Positions 23,555 through 32,124 of a stretch of DNA of 40,371 nt are shown here, in pieces. Position 1 is the first letter of the stretch; the number at the start of each line of letters is the position of its first letter. The translations under genes were made by a program, and so were the position numbers. Source of the stretch: Planctomycetaceae bacterium UBA2972 (GTDB lineage Bacteria; Planctomycetota; Planctomycetia; Pirellulales; Pirellulaceae); assembly GCA_002348315.1 (NCBI GenBank), contig DEAW01000124.1, positions 2,417-42,787 on the forward strand, written 5' to 3'. The notes beneath the pieces are model-generated. The model had not been told where the DNA came from. It saw only the letters and a program-made list of their open reading frames with translations, and searched no databases.

Positions 23555-23612
23555 GAAAAAAGGCACATTATTAACCAGGCTCCTTTCGGATGGGGTGGAT
23601 TGTAGGGATTGT

Positions 23613-25613
23613 ATGCTTGCTTACTTAGTGATACGTGAAGGTTCCAAGTGGGTGGATGTCATTCGTCTTGAGGCGGGGCGAACCGCCACGATCGGACGGG
23701 CGTCCACCAATAAAGTGACCATTAAGGACGATCGAGCCAGTCGATTTCATGCCGAGGTGTTCTTTAGCGAAAATCAATGGGTCTTAAGGGATCTGGAAAG
23801 CCGCAATGGAACGTTGGTTAACGGCCATCCGATTAGCGGTGATCTTCAGCTTGTAATCAATGACACAATACGCATCGCTAATTGCCAGCTGTCTTTTGTG
23901 GAAGAGCTCTCCTCTGCCTTCCCCGACAGTTTTGAAGCAGATACAGGCGTACTCCGTGAACATTTAGGAAGTGACACCAATGACGTCTTAGAAGATTCCA
24001 ATGTCCTGGACTCAATAAGTGTTGCTACCATCACTCACCGGAAAGGCCAAACCGACCTGTTGCAACGCCGAACCGAAACGCAACCGGACTCTCGAATTGG
24101 TGAATCGGTGGCAGATCTCTGTAGTTTGGCGTTTGACGTGGCCGGATGCAGTAATGAACAGGACATAGCAAAAACAGCCCTCGACGGAATATTTAATAGC
24201 ACTCAGGCACATGCGGCCGCGGTGTTACTCGCTCCCTATGACATTGAAGGCAAAGTAACCGGTGTCGATTTGAAAGTGATCGATTCGCGTGTGCTCAAAA
24301 ATATATCCAAGTACCACCGAGTTACCAGTTATTTGGCTTCCACCGTTTTAAACGACGGAGAAGCGGTTCTCGCCGCTGATATTGCCGACGATAGCAAGCT
24401 TGCCAGTCGGGACAGTCAGGGTGAGATTGCTTCGACGAGCATTGTTTGTGCTCCGATTCGTTATGACAATCGTATCGTCGGTTTACTGCATGCCTACTCG
24501 ACAGATGGCGAGCGGTCATTAGATCCGGATGACCTGGAATTTGCCTTAGCGTTGGCAGACATTATTGGATTGGCGTTACGTAGCCTGAGTCGAGAGCGGG
24601 AGCTAGCCGAAGATTTATCGCTTTCGCGTAGTGAGATTCAGCAGTTACGAAGTCAGCTAGAAGCAGAAAGCGAAATCGTTGGAGGTAGTCCTGCACTGGA
24701 AAAGGTAAAGCAGGATATTTTACAGGCTGCCCCGAGTCGGGCCACCGTCCTGATTCGAGGTGAAAGTGGTGTTGGCAAGGAATTGATCGCTCGAGCAGTC
24801 CATTACTCGAGCCCCCGAAGCAATGGTCCTTTTGTATGTATGAACTGCGCCGCGCTTTCTGAATCTCTACTTGAAAGTGAGCTGTTCGGCCATGAAAAAG
24901 GAGCGTTTACCGGAGCCACAGATCGCAAAGTCGGAAAATTTGAAGCTGCCGATAACGGTACCATCATGCTTGATGAAATCGGTGAAATGAGTCCCAGCGT
25001 GCAGGCGAAGTTCCTTCGTGTGCTCGAAGGTCACCCGTTTGAGCGAGTCGGAGGGAATCAGCCGATTGAGGTGGATGTCCGCGTGATTGCTGCAACGAAT
25101 CGCGATTTAGAGATGGCAGTGGCCGAAGGACGATTTCGGCGGGACTTGTATTTTCGGCTCAATGTCGTGGAAATCCTTGTGCCGCCTTTGAGGAAACGGC
25201 CGGAAGATATTGAACTGTTAGCCTACTTCTTTTTAGATCGATTCCGTGAAGAGACCGGACGAAAGATTACAGGTTTTAGCGAAGACGCGATTATTCAGCT
25301 TCAGCAGTATCGCTGGCCAGGAAATGTTCGGGAATTGAAGAACATGGTGGAACGTGCTGTCGTGCTTTGTCGGTCGAGTCAGATCGAAGCCTCGGACTTG
25401 TCGATGTCGAATCTGACAACGCCAGACACGGCAGAAATAAAGCCCAACCATGACACGTTCAAGCCTGTCAGTCTGGAGGATATGGAAAGGTTACATATTT
25501 CCAAGACGCTGGCTTACCACGATTGGAATAAGAGCAGGACAGCCAGTGTGTTGGGGATCGAAAGATCGACGTTGGACCGCAAGCTAAAACGCTATAACAT
25601 ACAGCGACCGTAA
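23613..25613 (+). CDS. FHA-GAF sigma-54-dependent transcriptional activator
   Basis: A 666-residue enhancer-binding protein. Residues 20-95 form an FHA domain (T-I-G-R-A, S-R-F-H-A-E, R-N-G-T-L-V-N-G) that binds phosphothreonine peptides. Residues about 165-325 look like a GAF domain. The AAA+ sigma-54 interaction domain follows: Walker A G-E-S-G-V-G-K-E, the sigma-54 contact loop G-A-F-T-G-A intact, and Walker B I-M-L-D-E-I-G-E-M. A Fis-type helix-turn-helix ends the protein. There is no response-regulator receiver. The start at ATG 23613 (TAGGGA upstream) puts the FHA at the N terminus; a GTG at 23595 would add six residues. Input is probably phosphorylation by Ser/Thr kinases. It is followed 4 bp later by a glycosyltransferase. 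Confidence 0.94.
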   Translation: MLAYLVIREGSKWVDVIRLEAGRTATIGRASTNKVTIKDDRASRFHAEVFFSENQWVLRDLESRNGTLVNGHPISGDLQLVINDTIRIANCQLSFVEELSSAFPDSFEADTGVLREHLGSDTNDVLEDSNVLDSISVATITHRKGQTDLLQRRTETQPDSRIGESVADLCSLAFDVAGCSNEQDIAKTALDGIFNSTQAHAAAVLLAPYDIEGKVTGVDLKVIDSRVLKNISKYHRVTSYLASTVLNDGEAVLAADIADDSKLASRDSQGEIASTSIVCAPIRYDNRIVGLLHAYSTDGERSLDPDDLEFALALADIIGLALRSLSRERELAEDLSLSRSEIQQLRSQLEAESEIVGGSPALEKVKQDILQAAPSRATVLIRGESGVGKELIARAVHYSSPRSNGPFVCMNCAALSESLLESELFGHEKGAFTGATDRKVGKFEAADNGTIMLDEIGEMSPSVQAKFLRVLEGHPFERVGGNQPIEVDVRVIAATNRDLEMAVAEGRFRRDLYFRLNVVEILVPPLRKRPEDIELLAYFFLDRFREETGRKITGFSEDAIIQLQQYRWPGNVRELKNMVERAVVLCRSSQIEASDLSMSNLTTPDTAEIKPNHDTFKPVSLEDMERLHISKTLAYHDWNKSRTASVLGIERSTLDRKLKRYNIQRP

Positions 25614-25617
25614 TCTG

Positions 25618-26325
25618 ATGCAACACGCTCCTCAGGACGTGACGGTTATTATCCCCGTTATCAACGAAGCTGCTAATCTACAGGACTGTATCGCTTCTGT
25701 TGAGCGAGCCGGAGCGGGAGCCATTATTGTTGTGGACGGTGGTAGTACGGATCGTAGCGTCGCCCTAGCTCGCTCGTTAGGTGTCGAGGTGATTCTTAGC
25801 TCTCCGGGACGGGGTATTCAGCAGAATGCGGGCGCCGAAAGGGCACAGACTCCCCTGCTCTGTTTCCTGCATGCAGACTGCCGGCTCACCGAATCCTCAT
25901 TGAAATCACTCTGTCTTGAAGCTTCCCGGACGGAGTGTCTTTTTGCCTGCTTTCGACAACAAATCGATTCCGTCGGTCTCAAATACAGATTGTTGGAATG
26001 GGGGAATGCACTGCGAGTGCGGTTTTTAGGTCGTCCTTATGGAGATCAGGGAATTTGCCTTTCAACGAAATTGTTCCGTGAGATAGGCGGGTTTGCCAAC
26101 GTGGCTTTGATGGAAGATGTCTTGCTTGCACAAAAGCTAAAACAACAGTTGATTCGTCCTCGATTACTTTCCGAACGGATTATTGTGAATGCGCGGCGTT
26201 GGCAACGTAATGGAGTCATCAGGCAGACTCTTAAGAATTGGTCGTTGTTGCGTCAGTTGCGACGGGGGAAGACAACGAAGGAATTAGCCGAACAGTATCG
26301 CCGAGACGACCAGCAACGAACATAG
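25618..26325 (+). CDS. Family 2 glycosyltransferase (TIGR04283-like)
   Basis: A 235-residue GT-A fold protein. The N terminus reads V-I-I-P-V-I-N-E-A-A-N-L, then V-D-G-G-S-T-D-R-S (nucleotide site), S-S-P-G-R-G-I-Q-Q-N-A-G-A and F-L-H-A-D-C-R-L (the DxD-like position is H-A-D). Later Y-G-D-Q-G-I-C and G-G-F-x-N-V-A-L-M-E-D-V are typical of the small TIGR04283 group. No membrane anchor is clear. The acceptor is unknown. The gene starts 4 bp after the sigma-54 activator stop, so the two are co-transcribed. Confidence 0.85.
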   Translation: MQHAPQDVTVIIPVINEAANLQDCIASVERAGAGAIIVVDGGSTDRSVALARSLGVEVILSSPGRGIQQNAGAERAQTPLLCFLHADCRLTESSLKSLCLEASRTECLFACFRQQIDSVGLKYRLLEWGNALRVRFLGRPYGDQGICLSTKLFREIGGFANVALMEDVLLAQKLKQQLIRPRLLSERIIVNARRWQRNGVIRQTLKNWSLLRQLRRGKTTKELAEQYRRDDQQRT

Positions 26326-26378
26326 ACCGTTACGCAAAGTCTGAGCTTGAAGAACTGTTTCCAGGCGATCTGGGAGAT

Positions 26379-27563
26379 CTAGGCGGCTTGTTCGTCGCCT
26401 TCCATGACTTCTTCAAGCCATAATCCGATCTCGTGTTCGTACTCAATGTTTTCGCTGGTGTGATCCATCACTAACTGGCGATGGTAGTCGGCAGCCCCCT
26501 GATTATTGATATGGGCTTCGGCGGCATTTTCGAACCGTTCCTTGGGATCGACAGCAATCAGTTTACGGCAGAAGTTAACAAGGAATTCTTTGTTGCCCAG
26601 TTTTGGTGGCAGCGTTTCTTCCAGTCGATCAGGAAGTTCCTTCTTCGCATTGACCATGTCCTCGTAGGTCCGTTTACCAGCGAACGGATTTTTACCGGAG
26701 ATCAGCTCGATCAGCACATAGCCTAAGCTAGCCAAATCACTCAGTGGTGTAGCGAATTCCCCCATCAGGACTTCCGGTGCAGCGTAGGCCGGGGTACAGG
26801 TACGTTGCGGTGGCGGGGTATTTACAGGGAAGGCAGAGCCGATATCAATGATCTTTGAGGCACCGGTGCGTTTGAGCATAATGTTTCCCGGTTTGATATC
26901 TCCATGCACAATGCCGTGTCGATGTAATGCCTCGAGTGCACTCAGGCACTCTCTGACAATGGCAATGGCGGCACCGGAACGAAAACGCGGCTGATTTTGA
27001 GTGGTGGTAACGATGTGGTCATTGATGCGGTTCCAGCGCTTTTCCGAAACCTGATTTTCCAATCGTTGCATCCGTTCACGGCTCAAGAGCATTCGTAAAT
27101 CGAGTCCATCAATCCATTCCATTACGAGCATGCGGATCCGATTGCGATCTACGAAGTTGTGGACGTGCAATAGGTTGTCGTGTTGAATTTGAGCGATCTT
27201 CATGGCGACATCGGCATGTCGCTTCATCGTGTCAACATAGGCGGCCTCATTCGCAAATCGCTCAGGAGAAAACACCTTGATCGCAACAGGCAACGTGAAG
27301 TTGTCAGCTCCCCGTCTTTCGGAAAGATATACTTTTCCCTGCCCACCAGCTCCGAGTAGCTTCCTCAGATGGTGGTGTGTCGTCCAGCTAAGACGTTGAT
27401 TGTCGAGAAAATTATGGTACTGTTCGACCAGCTCGTTGTCGGTTTGAAAGGCTGCCTGAGGGTCCAGTGTGTAGGAAATGGTCTGCCCTTCCGGCGCATG
27501 CGTGATGGTCACGGTTAACCGTTCCATTTCTTCCGCAACGTCAGGATTGGGCTCGTCTGTCAT
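26379..27563 (-). CDS. Eukaryotic-like serine/threonine protein kinase (soluble)
   Basis: A 394-residue kinase without a membrane segment. The N-terminal 60 residues are a separate region. The kinase domain then has the Gly-rich loop L-G-A-G-G-Q-G-K-V, ATP Lys96 in V-A-I-K-V, the catalytic loop V-H-G-D222-I-K-P-G-N227, metal Asp240 in D-I-G, and A-P-E-V-L. Two variations are seen: HRD is H-G-D and DFG is D-I-G. All catalytic acids are kept, so activity is likely. The C-terminal about 60 residues are helical and acidic. A TAGGAAA ribosome site precedes the ATG. It converges on the FHA activator/glycosyltransferase operon; a kinase-FHA link is possible but inferred. Confidence 0.92.
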   Translation of the reverse strand: MTDEPNPDVAEEMERLTVTITHAPEGQTISYTLDPQAAFQTDNELVEQYHNFLDNQRLSWTTHHHLRKLLGAGGQGKVYLSERRGADNFTLPVAIKVFSPERFANEAAYVDTMKRHADVAMKIAQIQHDNLLHVHNFVDRNRIRMLVMEWIDGLDLRMLLSRERMQRLENQVSEKRWNRINDHIVTTTQNQPRFRSGAAIAIVRECLSALEALHRHGIVHGDIKPGNIMLKRTGASKIIDIGSAFPVNTPPPQRTCTPAYAAPEVLMGEFATPLSDLASLGYVLIELISGKNPFAGKRTYEDMVNAKKELPDRLEETLPPKLGNKEFLVNFCRKLIAVDPKERFENAAEAHINNQGAADYHRQLVMDHTSENIEYEHEIGLWLEEVMEGDEQAA

Positions 27564-27683
27564 TTTCCTACAGGAAAAATAATGTGTTGTATCGTTGGGT
27601 AGTCGGTAAGTGACTTGGCTTACGATTTAATACTTACGATTTTCGATCAATCCGGCAAGCCTATTCGCGGAATATTCATTCAC

Positions 27684-28661
27684 TTAGACACAAGGTTTTT
27701 TGCGGGGAGGATAACCCAGTTGTTTATCGACAACGTTCAGAGGTTCATCCCCCCGTAAGAATCGTTGAATGTTATTGGCAACAAATTTGATGGTATCCGG
27801 GACACGATTTTTAGACTGAGCGCCAACATGGGGGCTAATCACGACATTGTCCATGGTCCACAGGGGACTGGTAGGATGCAATGGCTCGACTTCGACAACA
27901 TCCAACCCCGCTCCGGCCAAATGTCCGGATTCTAATGCCTCAATCAAATCACTCTCGTTGATCGCCGGGCCGCGAGCTACATTGATGACTACACTTCCCG
28001 GCTTCAAACGTCCAATCACTTCGTTGTTGATCATGCCTTTCGTCTCGGCATTCAGAGGGACACATAAGATCAGGCAGTCGATCTCCGGAAGCACTTCGTT
28101 CAGTTGCTCTGCGGCCACCAGACGTTCTACGTAGTCGGGCTTATCCCAGGGGTATTTGTCTACGGCTAAGATTCGATTTCCCCAGGGAGCTAATACTTCA
28201 GCGATGCGTCTGCCATTGCCTCCGAATCCCACGATCCCCACTGTCTGACCATGGAAATCCATCGTCGGTCGCCGCACAAATTCTCTCTTTTCATAAGCTC
28301 GAAAGAAAGTCAGTGCGCTGCGGTAGACACCAAACAATAAGGCCATGGTTTGTTCAGCCACTTGATTGGCAAACAGACCGGAAACACTGGAGACGATGAT
28401 GTCCGAATCAACAACCTCCGGTTTGAGGCAGTGATCAAGTCCGGCAGCCGAGGATTGAATCCACTGAAGTCGCCCCTGCTTAACGACTTCGTCCCAGGGC
28501 ACTGGAACTTTGGCATGGCCGACGAAGATGTCGGCATCCAGGATTTCCTTCGCAATGCCTGATTGCCCGGCATTAATGACTTCGATTTCATCACTACAAC
28601 GATCCAGTTCATCTACTTGCTCGTCGGTGACAGGGAAACAGAGTACAACTCGTTTTTTCAT
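27684..28661 (-). CDS. D-2-hydroxyacid dehydrogenase
   Basis: A 325-residue NAD(P)-dependent dehydrogenase of the D-isomer-specific family. The NAD-binding motif is G-I-V-G-F-G-G-N-G-R-R-I-A, a little unusual in its extra Gly/Asn, followed by V-D-K-Y-P. The catalytic Arg is in V-I-N-V-A-R-G, a catalytic Glu lies near V-V-E-V-E-P-L, and His is in V-I-S-P-H-V-G-A. P-L-H-P-T-S-P-L-W precedes the His, as in many phosphoglycerate/glyoxylate reductase relatives. The substrate is unknown. It is divergent from the DoxX gene with 156 bp between. Confidence 0.9.
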   Translation of the reverse strand: MKKRVVLCFPVTDEQVDELDRCSDEIEVINAGQSGIAKEILDADIFVGHAKVPVPWDEVVKQGRLQWIQSSAAGLDHCLKPEVVDSDIIVSSVSGLFANQVAEQTMALLFGVYRSALTFFRAYEKREFVRRPTMDFHGQTVGIVGFGGNGRRIAEVLAPWGNRILAVDKYPWDKPDYVERLVAAEQLNEVLPEIDCLILCVPLNAETKGMINNEVIGRLKPGSVVINVARGPAINESDLIEALESGHLAGAGLDVVEVEPLHPTSPLWTMDNVVISPHVGAQSKNRVPDTIKFVANNIQRFLRGDEPLNVVDKQLGYPPRKKPCV

Positions 28662-28817
28662 TGGTTTGCTTAATTGGGAAGGAGTAAGAAGATGTCGGTT
28701 TATCAGGCGGATTGATCAATACTCGATAAATCACGTCCGGACATTAGCCAATATCAGGGGTAATCCTGTTGGCGAAACCCCTCTTTTCTAGGATAATAGG
28801 AGTCTCATATAATTACG

Positions 28818-29816
28818 ATGACACCAGGTGGGACTTTCCACAATGGTGATAAAGATATTACGAGGAGAAGATCACTGAGCGCTTCAACAAAACAGCTTGG
28901 AACGGCAGCGATTATTGCTTTGGTCTTGCTGCGTCTCGCGCTGGGTTGGCACTTCTATAAGGAAGGCTCAGCCAAGATGCAGGACGGTTTTTCATCGGCG
29001 TGGTTTTTAGGAGCGGCAAAGGGGCCGCTGGCTGATTCCTTCAAAAGTATGTTGTGGGATGCGGATGGGAAGATCCGTTTATGCTACGTACCGACCGATG
29101 CCAAGGCTGGCTGGTCTGAACCTGGCTACGATACAAAACAAGTTAAAGATTATTGGAAGCAATACCTCGATGAAGTAGCAAGCTTTCATTCCTATAACGC
29201 TGAAATGAAAAAGAAAGCGGCCGAGTCGTTGAAAGTTCGTTCTGCACAGCTCGATAGCTTCTTTGCTTATAATCATGTCGAAATCATAGAGCTCTTCCGG
29301 CAGATGGAACGTCGCGAAAATCAATTGCAACGTGCAGATATGACCGGAGTCGAAAGCCTCAAAGGTCAGGGGGCCAAGCTTCAGCGTGAAGTCGACTCTT
29401 CACGAACTGGTTACCTCGCTTCACTCGACCTAATTTGGGAAGGTGTGGAACGGGACTTAAACCAATACGGAGCTGGTGAAATCTATCCGCTGGGTGAATT
29501 GAATGGTCCGGCCATATCAAGTGGACAGATCGATAAGTTTATCCCCTGGTTTGACCTGATTTGCGGTCTGGCTTTGTTAGCAGGATTTTGTACGCCAGTC
29601 GCAGCCATTGCGACTGCCGGATTCCTGCTCTCGGTTTGTCTGACACAGTTTCCCGGAGCGGAAGGGGCTCAGCCTGTTTATTATCAGACCATTGAAATGT
29701 TCGCTCTACTCGTCGTTGCCTTCGCCGGCGGTGGCAAATACTTATCACTAGATTCAGTAATCAATCACTTTTGCAAACGCTGCTGCAATACGTCTGAGCA
29801 GCCTGTTAAAGAATAA
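28818..29816 (+). CDS. DoxX-family membrane protein with large internal insertion
   Basis: A 332-residue membrane protein. After a basic N-terminal 25 residues, the first membrane helix (A-I-I-A-L-V-L-L-R-L-A-L-G-W-H-F) is followed by Y-K-E-G-S-A-K, the DoxX-type start. About 190 mostly charged residues with helical, partly coiled character separate it from three closely spaced C-terminal helices (D-L-I-C-G-L-A-L-L-A-G-F-C-T-P-V-A-A-I and two more). DoxX/SURF4-like proteins usually have about 130-180 residues, so the insert is extra. Some relatives are thiosulfate:quinone oxidoreductase subunits; function here is unknown. It lies 19 bp before the Gfo/Idh/MocA gene, probably one operon. Confidence 0.8.
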   Translation: MTPGGTFHNGDKDITRRRSLSASTKQLGTAAIIALVLLRLALGWHFYKEGSAKMQDGFSSAWFLGAAKGPLADSFKSMLWDADGKIRLCYVPTDAKAGWSEPGYDTKQVKDYWKQYLDEVASFHSYNAEMKKKAAESLKVRSAQLDSFFAYNHVEIIELFRQMERRENQLQRADMTGVESLKGQGAKLQREVDSSRTGYLASLDLIWEGVERDLNQYGAGEIYPLGELNGPAISSGQIDKFIPWFDLICGLALLAGFCTPVAAIATAGFLLSVCLTQFPGAEGAQPVYYQTIEMFALLVVAFAGGGKYLSLDSVINHFCKRCCNTSEQPVKE

Positions 29817-29835
29817 ATAAAAAGGAATTCACGCT

Positions 29836-31632
29836 ATGAACCTAAGTCCCGAAGAAAAGGAAGTAGGACGCGGTAACTATTTTGACGCCATCGGTGTTAA
29901 GCGACGCGATTTTCTCAAATCGGTTGCTGCCGGAGGGTTGGTTTCCGGAGGTGGGTTGGGAGCAGCCTATTTTGGTTACTCGACAGTGGATGACCCTGTA
30001 AGAATTGGTGTCATTGGTACAGGCGATGAAGGCAGTGTTTTGATTGGCGCACTCAACCCGGCTTATTGCCAGGTTGTTGCTATCAGTGACCTGCGGGACT
30101 TTAACGTCCACCGGGCATTTCATGGAGACTATGCCAGTCCGGCAGCGATGGCCGCTCGTCCCGGATTGATGCGAAAATACAATTGGAAGACTGAGTCAGA
30201 AGCTCGGTCTCATGTCAAAGTCTATAAAGATGGTTACAAGGAATTGCTGGCGGATCCGGATATTGAAGCCGTGATTATCGCTGTTCCACTACACTTGCAC
30301 GCTCAGGTTGCCATCGATGCGATGCTGGCCGGGAAACACGTGTTGACTGAAAAACTGATGGCCAAAACGGTCGCCGAGTGTAAACTCATGGGCCAGGTGG
30401 CACATGAAAAAGGACTCTATCTCGCAACCGGTCACCAACGTCACTACAGTGTTCTCTATGACAACGCCGTTAATCTCATCAAGTGGGGCGTACTTGGAGA
30501 ATTGCACCATATCCGAGCTCAGTGGCACCGTGGAAACCTGCCTGGCCGCGATAGCTGGCAAATGCCGATCCCCGGAGGTGAAATACCCATCGGAGGAAGT
30601 GAAGCAGATCGCTTCAATAAAATCGCCGATGGAATTAAGTCACTCGAACGACAAGTGAAAGCTGCGAAAGACCCTGTCGCTCGTGAATTGCTGGAAGGCA
30701 AGTTGGCACAATACATTGCATGGGATAGCGATAAAAATGGCGTTCTGGAACGAGCTCGCAAGAACGGTTTCCGGGATTTTGAACTCCCGGCAGGTCACTC
30801 CCGTTCGGCATTAGAAGAGTTATGCCGTTGGCGACTGTGGGAACGAACTGGTGGCGGACTAATGGCAGAGCTTGGTAGTCACCAGATGGACGCCGCCGGG
30901 ATCTTCTGTAGTGCGTTGCGACAAGATGGTAAGAAGGCTCAGCCGCTGAGCGTACATGCTGTCGGTGGCCGGCACATCTTCGGATATGATCGTGAAGTGG
31001 AAGACCATGTCTACTGCACGATTGAATTCCCAGCTCCGGGTTATGAAGATGCATTCGATGTCGGCTATGAAGATCCGGGAACAGGTGTTGGTAAAGGCTC
31101 CGTGGCAGATTACGTCAACGACAATAATAAGAAGATCGTAGTGACCTACTCTTCCATTAATGGGAATGGTTACGGTGGTTACGGTGAAGTGGTTATGGGA
31201 ACCAAAGGGACGTTGGTCTTAGAGCGTGAAAAAGAAGTCATGCTCTATAAAGGTTCCAGTACAACTACCAAAGTGGGCGTGAAGGAGGGTCAGGGTGGCC
31301 CTACGATGGATACGCAAGCCAGCGGTGAGGCAGCGCCTGTTGCACAAGCCGCACAAACGGGGCCGGTCAGCCGCGGGTATACCGAGGAAATTGAACACTG
31401 GGCCTACTGCATTCGTAATCCAAGTCCGGAAAATAAACCACGCTGTAGCCCCGAAGTCGCTCTCAGTGATGCTGTGATCGCCTTGACGACCAACGTGGCC
31501 ATTCGCAATGGTGCCGAAGGTGACGGTGGCTATATCAAGTTTGAAGATGGCTGGTACGATGTCTTTAATGACTCCACGCCAGATGGTTCAGACCTGGCCG
31601 CAACTCGAACTCGTCTGGTAAACGGAAGCTAA
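29836..31632 (+). CDS. Tat-exported Gfo/Idh/MocA-family oxidoreductase
   Basis: A 598-residue protein with a twin-arginine signal: R-R-D-F-L-K at about residue 23 followed by a hydrophobic stretch rich in Ala and Gly. The Rossmann domain has I-G-V-I-G-T-G-D-E-G-S-V. The conserved E-K motif reads T-E-K-L-M-A-K-T (rather than EKP), and G-H-Q-R-H-Y-S follows. A long alpha/beta C-terminal domain includes T-G-G-G-L-M-A-E-L-G-S-H-Q-M-D. Such proteins act on sugars or glycosides with tightly bound NAD(P) and are folded before export. A good AAAAAGG site precedes the ATG. It ends with a hairpin terminator. Substrate is unknown. Confidence 0.92.
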   Translation: MNLSPEEKEVGRGNYFDAIGVKRRDFLKSVAAGGLVSGGGLGAAYFGYSTVDDPVRIGVIGTGDEGSVLIGALNPAYCQVVAISDLRDFNVHRAFHGDYASPAAMAARPGLMRKYNWKTESEARSHVKVYKDGYKELLADPDIEAVIIAVPLHLHAQVAIDAMLAGKHVLTEKLMAKTVAECKLMGQVAHEKGLYLATGHQRHYSVLYDNAVNLIKWGVLGELHHIRAQWHRGNLPGRDSWQMPIPGGEIPIGGSEADRFNKIADGIKSLERQVKAAKDPVARELLEGKLAQYIAWDSDKNGVLERARKNGFRDFELPAGHSRSALEELCRWRLWERTGGGLMAELGSHQMDAAGIFCSALRQDGKKAQPLSVHAVGGRHIFGYDREVEDHVYCTIEFPAPGYEDAFDVGYEDPGTGVGKGSVADYVNDNNKKIVVTYSSINGNGYGGYGEVVMGTKGTLVLEREKEVMLYKGSSTTTKVGVKEGQGGPTMDTQASGEAAPVAQAAQTGPVSRGYTEEIEHWAYCIRNPSPENKPRCSPEVALSDAVIALTTNVAIRNGAEGDGGYIKFEDGWYDVFNDSTPDGSDLAATRTRLVNGS

Positions 31633-31672
31633 GACCCAGCGATGGGTCTACTTGAGCCAGCAAGTCAAAACA

Positions 31673-31730
31673 CCCCGTAGTTAACACGCTGCCTTTTGGT
31701 TGCATCGTGTTGTTAGCTGCGGGGTTTTTT
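31673..31730 (+). terminator. Terminator after the Gfo/Idh/MocA gene
   Basis: An imperfect long stem from CCCCG (31673-31677) to CGGGG (31720-31724), with G-U pairs and a small bulge, then six T (31725-31730). It overlaps the last codons of the convergent small membrane protein gene. Confidence 0.75.
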
Positions 31731-32105
31731 GTTGGTTGTCTTGCGAGACGACCGGGTAGTATCCTGCCCTCTGGGCGATCCGCCCAAACTGCGACGGAAT
31801 GTATTGAGGATTCCCATGACAATCAGAATGCCGGCGGTCATTGGCAACATCACTCGTACTGAGGGGCCGCTAATTACCATAAAGGCAACGGCAATCCCAA
31901 TCAGCACGCCTGTGGGCCCTCGCAAACGGTATAAAATCCTGACCAGATCGTCATAAGCTAAGCGGAAGATCGCAAAAAAGATGGTGACTCGCAAGAGAAT
32001 GTCGAGTACACCATCTTTAAGATCTTTGTTTCCGGAGAACCAAATAACAGCACAGACAACTGTCAAAAAACAGAGGACAACAGTGCAACGCCGTTTGGTA
32101 TCCAT
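31713..32105 (-). CDS. Small membrane protein of unknown function
   Basis: A 130-residue protein with about four hydrophobic segments (roughly residues 8-25, 33-51, 64-81 and 83-103) and a basic C-terminal tail rich in Arg, Lys and Ser. I do not recognise a family. The tail is expected in the cytoplasm by the positive-inside rule. It follows the TIM-barrel gene by 19 bp on the same strand and is probably its co-transcribed partner. Its 3' end lies within the terminator hairpin of the convergent oxidoreductase gene. Confidence 0.7.
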   Translation of the reverse strand: MDTKRRCTVVLCFLTVVCAVIWFSGNKDLKDGVLDILLRVTIFFAIFRLAYDDLVRILYRLRGPTGVLIGIAVAFMVISGPSVRVMLPMTAGILIVMGILNTFRRSLGGSPRGQDTTRSSRKTTNKKPRS

Positions 32106-32124
32106 GCTTCTTAAGTCTTCAGGA

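Larger units (their letters stand above)
23089..23612. other. 524-bp divergent intergenic region with three inverted repeats
   Basis: No convincing gene on either strand. It separates the DUF1598-like gene (-) from the sigma-54 activator (+). It contains three dyads: 23139-23158, 23325-23373 and 23479-23530, plus an extra TTTTGATA at 23547-23554. I looked for a -24/-12 sigma-54 promoter and found none convincing. Confidence 0.7.
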
